In this document: piece by piece, positions 59,748 through 64,000 of the stretch
How the letters are laid out: every line of letters starts with the position of its first letter
How positions within the stretch are numbered: the stretch's first letter is position 1
NCBI GenBank assembly: GCA_018436095.1
Contig: JAHDMJ010000011.1
Location: 1-64,000 of the forward strand
Length of the DNA stretch: 64,000 nt
Direction of reading: 5' to 3'
From: Clostridia bacterium
GTDB taxonomy: Bacteria > Bacillota > Peptococcia > DRI-13 > UBA5745
Translations under genes and position numbers: made by a program
The notes under the pieces: model-generated
Told to the model about the DNA's origin: nothing
The model's database searches: none
Seen by the model: only the letters and a program-made list of their open reading frames with translations

Positions 59748-60365
59748 CTAGTCAATGGTACGCCGGCCCTCCAGAGCTTGGGCCAACGTAGCTGCGTCGG
59801 CGTGTTCCAAATTGCCGCCTACGGGGATTCCGTGGGCTATTCTGGTAGCCTTGATTCCCAAGGGTTTCAAAAGCCTGGCTAAGTATAACGCCGTGGTTTC
59901 CCCTTCCACATCAGGATTGGTGGCGAGAATGACTTCCTTTATTTTGCTGCCTTCCTCACCCTCAAAACGAGTCAGAAGCTCCTTGATTTTTAGGTCTTCC
60001 GGCTGCCGCCCCTCCATAGGCGAGATAGAGCCATGGAGCACATGGTAAAGTCCCCGGTAATCCCGGGCCCTCTCAATGGAAAATACGTCGGTAGTCTCTT
60101 CTACCACGCAAATCACCTGCCGGTCTCGCGTCTCGTCCCGGCAGACCTGGCAGGGGGTAATATCCGTCAAAGAAAAACACACGGGACAGAGGGTCATGGT
60201 TTCTTTAGCGTTGACCAGAGCCTGGCTGAAAGCCTTGACTTCTCCTTCGGATAAGGACAGCACAAAAAAGGCCAGTCGCTGGGCAGTCTTAGGACCAATA
60301 CCCGGCAGCTTGCCGAACTGCTCCATCAATTCCTGCATCACCGGCGCATGAAATAAACCTGTCAT
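59748..60365 (-). CDS. recR: recombination mediator RecR
   Basis: At 205 residues this is a standard RecR: helix-hairpin-helix (LMEQFGKLPGIGPKTAQRLAF; key GIGPKTAQR), the four-cysteine zinc finger (CPVCFSLTDITPCQVC), the TOPRIM motif (VICVVEETTDVFSIE) and the C-terminal Walker B-like segment (ILATNPDVEGETTALYLARL). With RecO and RecF it loads RecA on gapped DNA. The ATG directly adjoins the ybaB stop. Downstream, at 59,726-59,755, CTAGTCGATCGTT is repeated in tandem just past the recR stop. Confidence 0.96.
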   Translation of the reverse strand: MTGLFHAPVMQELMEQFGKLPGIGPKTAQRLAFFVLSLSEGEVKAFSQALVNAKETMTLCPVCFSLTDITPCQVCRDETRDRQVICVVEETTDVFSIERARDYRGLYHVLHGSISPMEGRQPEDLKIKELLTRFEGEEGSKIKEVILATNPDVEGETTALYLARLLKPLGIKATRIAHGIPVGGNLEHADAATLAQALEGRRTID

Positions 60366-60682
60366 TAAAAGAGCCCCGGAACCTTCACATTACCGGTGAT
60401 CTTGCCCATTTCCGCCGCCGCCTTATCCTGGGACTGCCGGGAGGCTTCATTAAAGGCCACAATCAGCAAATCCTGGAGCATTTCGATTTCCTCCGGGTCC
60501 AAAAGTTCGGGATCGATGGTCAGCTCTTTAACTTCCTGCTTGCAGCTCATTACACAGCGAACGGCGCCGCCGCCGGCGGTGGCCTCTACCGTCATATCCG
60601 CCAATTCATCCTGGAGCCTGGCCATATCGGCCTGCATTTTTTGCATCTGTTTCATTAGTTTTTGAGGGTTACCAAAGCCCAT
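60365..60682 (-). CDS. YbaB/EbfC nucleoid-associated protein
   Basis: The 105-residue product begins MGFGNPQKLMKQMQKMQADM and has the family core TVEATAGGGAVRCVMSCKQEVKELTIDPELLDP (shown here only by its two halves, ATAGGGAVRCVMSC and TIDPELLDPEEIEMLQDL). These small dimers bind DNA with little sequence preference and are always found near dnaX and recR. The start follows AGGAGGTAATAAAAC. Its ribosome site overlaps the stop of a small upstream gene. Confidence 0.95.
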   Translation of the reverse strand: MGFGNPQKLMKQMQKMQADMARLQDELADMTVEATAGGGAVRCVMSCKQEVKELTIDPELLDPEEIEMLQDLLIVAFNEASRQSQDKAAAEMGKITGNVKVPGLF

Positions 60683-60688
60683 GTTTTA

Positions 60689-60850
60689 TTACCTCCTCGA
60701 TTTTCTTCTATCGTCCTTCGATATTAAGGATTTGTGGTTTAGCAGATAATAGGTCTGAAAATACTTGCCATCCATGTCTACATGTCCCATACCCTGATGG
60801 TGGTAATTACCGGACAGCCAGCGCCTAAAGCCCTGCAACAATTTAGCCAT
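60689..60850 (-). CDS. 53-residue basic protein between dnaX region and ybaB
   Basis: The ATG at 60850 has a strong AGGAGGTG site 6 bases upstream. The product begins MAKLLQGFRRWLSGNYHHQG and ends HKSLISKDDRRKSRR; it is basic with a central GHVDMDGKYFQTYYLL segment. The stop TAA lies inside the ybaB ribosome site, which supports coupled translation. I do not recognise a family. It follows a double promoter at 60,904-61,090 and therefore seems to lead the ybaB-recR-yaaL-bofA operon. Confidence 0.75.
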   Translation of the reverse strand: MAKLLQGFRRWLSGNYHHQGMGHVDMDGKYFQTYYLLNHKSLISKDDRRKSRR

Positions 60851-60897
60851 GGCAAACACCTCCTATAAAACCGTACCACCCAACAGCAACTATAGCC

Positions 60898-61090
60898 CGC
60901 CTCATTATAACGCCTCAAAAGAAAGATTGCATAGCCCTAATCATCTTTCTTGGAAAAAGCTCGGGTGGAGAACTTTTTCTTTCCCCTGTGCGTTTCAATG
61001 AGGCGAGGGCAAGTGATGACTGCGAAAACGCAATGGTGCAGAGAATGCTACTATTCGCCTCATTATAACGCCTCAGTAGAAAAAGTTCAA
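60898..61090 (-). promoter_or_regulatory. duplicated promoter with direct repeats bracketing each -10
   Basis: The 20-base sequence CGCCTCATTATAACGCCTCA occurs identically at 60898-60917 and 61056-61075. On the minus strand it contains TATAAT flanked on both sides by GAGGCG. The upstream copy has TTGAAC (complement of 61085-61090) exactly 17 bases before TATAAT, a good sigma-A promoter; the downstream copy has ATGCAA at the same spacing. A hairpin (AAGAAAGAT with ATCTTTCTT, 60919-60952) lies between them. The first -35 overlaps the phosphatase stop codon. Confidence 0.6.
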
Positions 61091-61815
61091 TCGCAGATCC
61101 GAAGCTGCAATTTCATCTTATCCTCTTCCGCCAGGCCCAGGCAGGCCAGATAAGCATCGATTCCGCCAACCTCTTCAATGTAGTCCAGCACCGTCTCAAT
61201 GTATTCTCTGTCCGACCGGGCTAACCCTGCCGGATAATGGCCCAGCATCCGGCGGGCCTTGGGGCTTTGTTTTAAATAAGTGTAGGTGGTCTCATAATTA
61301 GCGGCAATATCTCCCCGGGGCACTCCTGCTATACTTAGAAGTAGAGCGGCTAAAATCCCCGTTCGGTCTTTGCCTGCCGAACAGTGAAACAGCACACAGC
61401 CTTCCCGAGAATTTGCCATTCGGGAAAGTATTTGCCGAAGGGACTCTCCTTGAATGCCCAGAATATCCAGATAAAATTTACAGATAAATTGGGCTGTATC
61501 CTCCACCTGCATCTTTGTCACATCGTCCACATCATCCAGCCCTAAAGGCATATGATAGTAGTCTACCGCCCCCACCTGGGCAAAAGGGTCCGGATGAGCG
61601 CTGCATTCACTCTGGCTGCGCAAGTCGATAATGGTTCTTACACCATAATCCAACAAAAAGCCAATCTCTTCTTCTGTCAGCAAGGACAGGTCATCCCCCC
61701 GCAAGAAAGCCCGCCATTTAGTAACAGAACCTCCTGCGCAAAGGTGTCCTCCCAAATCTCTGACATTGTCCGCATTCTTTAAAGGCAGACGTACGTAATA
61801 TTTATCCGCATCCAT
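61087..61815 (-). CDS. tyrosine-protein phosphatase (Y_phosphatase3 type)
   Basis: The 242-residue product has the P-loop HCSAGKDRTGILAALLLS with catalytic Cys and Arg at about residues 145-151. It also has the family's N-terminal NVRDLGGHLCAGGSVTKWRAFLRGD, split as NVRDLGGH and WRAFLRGDDL, and FLLDYGVRTIIDLRS. Related proteins (IphP/LipA-type) dephosphorylate phosphotyrosine or phosphoinositides. No signal peptide is seen. It lies 29 bases downstream of dnaX on the same strand, an unusual insertion between dnaX and ybaB. Confidence 0.9.
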   Translation of the reverse strand: MDADKYYVRLPLKNADNVRDLGGHLCAGGSVTKWRAFLRGDDLSLLTEEEIGFLLDYGVRTIIDLRSQSECSAHPDPFAQVGAVDYYHMPLGLDDVDDVTKMQVEDTAQFICKFYLDILGIQGESLRQILSRMANSREGCVLFHCSAGKDRTGILAALLLSIAGVPRGDIAANYETTYTYLKQSPKARRMLGHYPAGLARSDREYIETVLDYIEEVGGIDAYLACLGLAEEDKMKLQLRICD

Positions 61816-61844
61816 TCTTTATCTCCCTGATTCTTTATCTTGTA

Positions 61845-63698
61845 TTATTCGTTTAACTTCACGATATCACTGCCAAAGATTTCGATAGCTTTCTCAACGG
61901 GGTCTTTATCCTCCTCCTTGGTCCAAAAACCGCATTCCACTTCGACTGGGCTGCCCAATACCTGACAGGCCGCATCCTTAATCATTTGCAAATTATCTTT
62001 TTCTACGCAACGATCCCTATGAAAACACCCTTTGTCCGGATCAAAAAAGATACGCAGAACGCCTCCTACCAGATCCTGCCGCAATGCGGCCAGCAGAAAA
62101 GCGTGGAGAACAATTTTCTGCCCTTTGATGAGTTGCAGAATCTTTTCCCATTGGGCAGCAGGCAGGCTGCCGGCGGACGTTGAAGCGGAAGCTAAGCTTC
62201 GGCCGGAGCCGGCTGCGGCCTTTGGTTCTCCGGCCGCAATTGCTCCCGAGCCTGAAGCAGCTTTAGGGGCTCCTTGCTCTTTGGCAAAAGCCCCGGCAGA
62301 AGCACCAGAAGTCTTCGTTCTGGCAGCCGCAGACTCTGACCCGGCAGAGGCAGAAAAAGCTGCCGCCCGCTGACTGGCGCCCCCATCCCTTGAATTATCA
62401 TTTGGCTGAGCGGAAGACTGCACCTCTTCCCAAGGCGGTCTTTCTTGCGTCTTAGTAAAGCCTTCGGCCGCCGCAGCAGCTTTAGCTTGAACTGCCGGTC
62501 TTGGGGCAGCGGTTTGATTTACCGGCTGTACCGGGCCTGCTGCAGAAGCTCCAGCCTGTGCGGAGCTTCCTGTCTGCGCCACCGCCAGCCAAGCTTGTCC
62601 TTGCTGGCCCGGTTGATCAAGCAGCAACCCGGCAAATAAAGCTTCCGCCATATAGCGGCTGTTGCCCCGGTATCTGCCGCCGGCCACTCCCTGATCCAGC
62701 CGGGCTAATATCTGCTGCAGCCTGGCCGGCCCCAGCCTGCCGCTCTGATCGACCATCAACCGCCGCTGCTCACCTGCTGCTATAACCAGCTCCGTCCCTT
62801 GACCGCAAAGAGCCAAAAGCAGCAAGTCCCGGCAATAGCCGGCAAATTCTTTCAGCAGCTGCATAGGGTCTACACCTTGAGTGAACAGGGCTTCCAACTC
62901 CATAAAAAGCGGGGTAGCTTCACCATCGATCACCGCTGCCAGCAACGAAGCTAAGGCCTCCTGCCGTACCAAGCCTAAAATGGCGCAGGCGTCATCGAGA
63001 GTCAGCCGCTCGGGGCTGAAGGACAGGCACTGATCCAATAAGCTGATAGCATCCCTAAGGCCGCCGTCGGCTTGGCGAATGATCAGGGATAAGGCTTCCG
63101 GGTCCACCTGCCTCTTCTGCCCGGCAATAATCTCCTCCAGCCGGCCTTTGATCGCTTCATAAGAAATTTTGCGGAAGTCAAAACGCTGACAGCGGGAAAG
63201 CACCGTCGGCGGCAGCTTTTGAGGATCTGTGGTAGCCAGCACAAAAATCACATGGGCCGGCGGTTCCTCCAAGGTCTTCAGCAAGGCATTGAAGGCCTCG
63301 TTGGTCAGCATATGAACTTCGTCAACAATATAAACTTTATACTTGCCTAAAGCCGGCAAAAAGCTGATTTTCTCTTTTAGCTCCCGGATCTCCTCAATGC
63401 CCCGGTTGGAGGCGCCGTCGATCTCCAGCACATCCAGGGAGTTGCCCCGGGTGATGGTTTGGCAGCTTTCACATTCACCGCAAGGATGGGCTCCATTGCG
63501 GTTAGAACAATTTAAGGCCTTGGCCAATATTCTGGCGGTACTGGTCTTGCCTGTCCCTCTGGGCCCGGTAAACAGATAGGCATGGCTGATCCTATCCTGC
63601 AAAATGGCATTTTCCAAAGTCCGGCGGATATGCTCTTGCCCCGCCAGCTCTTCAAAGCCTTGCGGCCGCCAAACCCGGTATAATACTTGATAAGTCAT
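61845..63698 (-). CDS. dnaX: DNA polymerase III gamma/tau subunit
   Basis: The 617-residue protein has the clamp-loader AAA+ core: Walker A GPRGTGKTSTARILAKAL (about 45), zinc module CGECESC, Walker B VYIVDEVHMLTNEAFNALL, sensor 1 FVLATTDPQKLPPTVLSRC. Domain III follows, then an Ala/Gly/Ser/Pro-rich linker (about 395-520, e.g. SGSGAIAAGEPKAAAGSG) and a C-terminal tau-like domain (WEKILQLIKGQKIVLHAFL). It organises the replicative clamp loader with HolB. The usual scRNA gene was not recognised upstream. A promoter lies at 63,749. Confidence 0.96.
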   Translation of the reverse strand: MTYQVLYRVWRPQGFEELAGQEHIRRTLENAILQDRISHAYLFTGPRGTGKTSTARILAKALNCSNRNGAHPCGECESCQTITRGNSLDVLEIDGASNRGIEEIRELKEKISFLPALGKYKVYIVDEVHMLTNEAFNALLKTLEEPPAHVIFVLATTDPQKLPPTVLSRCQRFDFRKISYEAIKGRLEEIIAGQKRQVDPEALSLIIRQADGGLRDAISLLDQCLSFSPERLTLDDACAILGLVRQEALASLLAAVIDGEATPLFMELEALFTQGVDPMQLLKEFAGYCRDLLLLALCGQGTELVIAAGEQRRLMVDQSGRLGPARLQQILARLDQGVAGGRYRGNSRYMAEALFAGLLLDQPGQQGQAWLAVAQTGSSAQAGASAAGPVQPVNQTAAPRPAVQAKAAAAAEGFTKTQERPPWEEVQSSAQPNDNSRDGGASQRAAAFSASAGSESAAARTKTSGASAGAFAKEQGAPKAASGSGAIAAGEPKAAAGSGRSLASASTSAGSLPAAQWEKILQLIKGQKIVLHAFLLAALRQDLVGGVLRIFFDPDKGCFHRDRCVEKDNLQMIKDAACQVLGSPVEVECGFWTKEEDKDPVEKAIEIFGSDIVKLNE

Positions 63699-63748
63699 AA
63701 AATATTTCCTTCCCTATGATGCGTAAAGTCCGATAAGCCTATGCTTTA

Positions 63749-63778
63749 AGTATAGCATTGAAGAGCCAAAACTGCCAA
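63749..63778 (-). promoter_or_regulatory. promoter of dnaX
   Basis: On the minus strand TTGGCA (complement of 63773-63778) and TATACT (complement of 63749-63754) are separated by 18 bases, about 50 bases upstream of the dnaX start. The remaining sequence to 63,884 contains no gene I can support. Confidence 0.55.
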
Positions 63779-63884
63779 TACCATAACTATAGAAGACCAG
63801 GTACTCAAAGGCCAAGTGCCAGGGGCTCAAAAAATGGCGGCAAACCGAGGGTACTGAAAAAGTCGTACAAGCTGACCATCGTAA

Positions 63885-64000
63885 AGCTGAAATGTACAAA
63901 ATTTGAGGTTTTGTGGCTGTTGCTTCTTTGGAATAGTAGATTCAAACTATGCCTAACACTAAATATAGGGAGAAATCAGTGTTCAGTAGCGTAAAACTTG
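63885..64000 (+). repeat. 116-bp dispersed repeat, copy 2, running to the window edge
   Basis: This copy matches 53,065-53,180 with four single-base differences and in the same orientation. The window ends at the GTAAAACTTG that begins the right-hand inverted motif, so the repeat may continue outside. It lies upstream of dnaX in an otherwise empty region. Presence of two nearly identical copies 10.8 kb apart indicates recent spread or gene conversion. Confidence 0.85.

Noticed and set aside
60860-60900. T-box-like string TTGGGTGGTACGG upstream of the small ORF before ybaB.
   Set aside because: It lacks the CGCG continuation of the T-box, a stem I, and a terminator; the resemblance is limited to about eight bases.
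63699-63884. Possible signal recognition particle RNA (scRNA), which is often found upstream of dnaX.
   Set aside because: I could not find the conserved GNAR tetraloop and asymmetric-loop sequences; the stretch appears to hold only the dnaX promoter.
6617-64000. Classification of the dispersed motif family as REP/REPIN elements with a RAYT transposase.
   Set aside because: The inverted arrangement is suggestive, but no Y1-type REP transposase is encoded in this window and the motif does not have the usual GTAG/GTGG tetranucleotide; the link is left open.

Overview
The window looks like a chromosomal segment of an anaerobic, endospore-forming Firmicute, most probably class Clostridia. The evidence is the spore genes (yabG, bofA, a SipL-like SPOCS/LysM protein), AbrB, two tandem T-box leaders, a thioredoxin reductase that lacks the NADPH motifs, an orphan 2-hydroxyacyl-CoA dehydratase-type activase pair, and a UbiD/UbiX decarboxylase locus. 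Several blocks keep the gene order known from Bacillus subtilis and relatives: abrB-metG-tatD-rnmV-ksgA-yabG, darA-holB-yaaT-yabA-rsmI, and dnaX-ybaB-recR-yaaL-bofA. No rRNA, tRNA, CRISPR array, phage or transposase gene was recognised.

Layout. 0-10.1 kb is an accessory island of exported and membrane proteins. Three of them share one C-terminal helical module, and the island has many broken genes: a frameshifted exported protein, a frameshifted stalk-domain protein, and a dead YafQ-like toxin beside an intact antitoxin. 10.3-18.1 kb carries tex, a ferredoxin-type thioredoxin reductase candidate, a methyltransferase, rnhA, a DUF3048 lipoprotein, an L,D-transpeptidase and small proteins. 18.9-23.4 kb holds the dehydratase activase pair. 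23.5-27.4 kb holds a SipL-like protein with a His/Cys/Asp-rich insert, a nitrilase-family amidase and yabG. 27.8-35.8 kb is conserved housekeeping. 35.9-41.9 kb is a substrate-uptake and decarboxylation locus: an Lrp-type regulator, UbiD, a small zinc-ribbon protein, a TAXI binding protein, a fused TRAP permease and UbiX. 42-46 kb carries a PLP decarboxylase, a MATE exporter and an HpcH-type aldolase. 46.1-51.6 kb is leuA-leuC-leuD-leuB behind two T-boxes in series. 51.7-58.4 kb is accessory (HEAT-like, cyclase-like, MerR, asd, HelD-like helicase, DUF1848). 58.9-63.8 kb is the dnaX-to-bofA block.

The strongest unexplained signal is a dispersed family of intergenic elements. Each has several copies of a motif of about 20 nt, roughly TG(A/T)GCAAAAwTGCrGsTTTGT, in both orientations. 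Three elements (about 6.6, 27.6 and 58.7 kb) share the order three forward copies, a GGCC/TTTCAGGCC-like middle, then two reverse copies. Degenerate relatives lie at 18.4, 26.4 and 53.1 kb. A 116-bp repeat with inverted motif ends occurs at 53,065 and again at the right edge (63,885-64,000). No mobilising enzyme is visible in the window. Coordinates and similarities were read by eye; no database or folding program was used.
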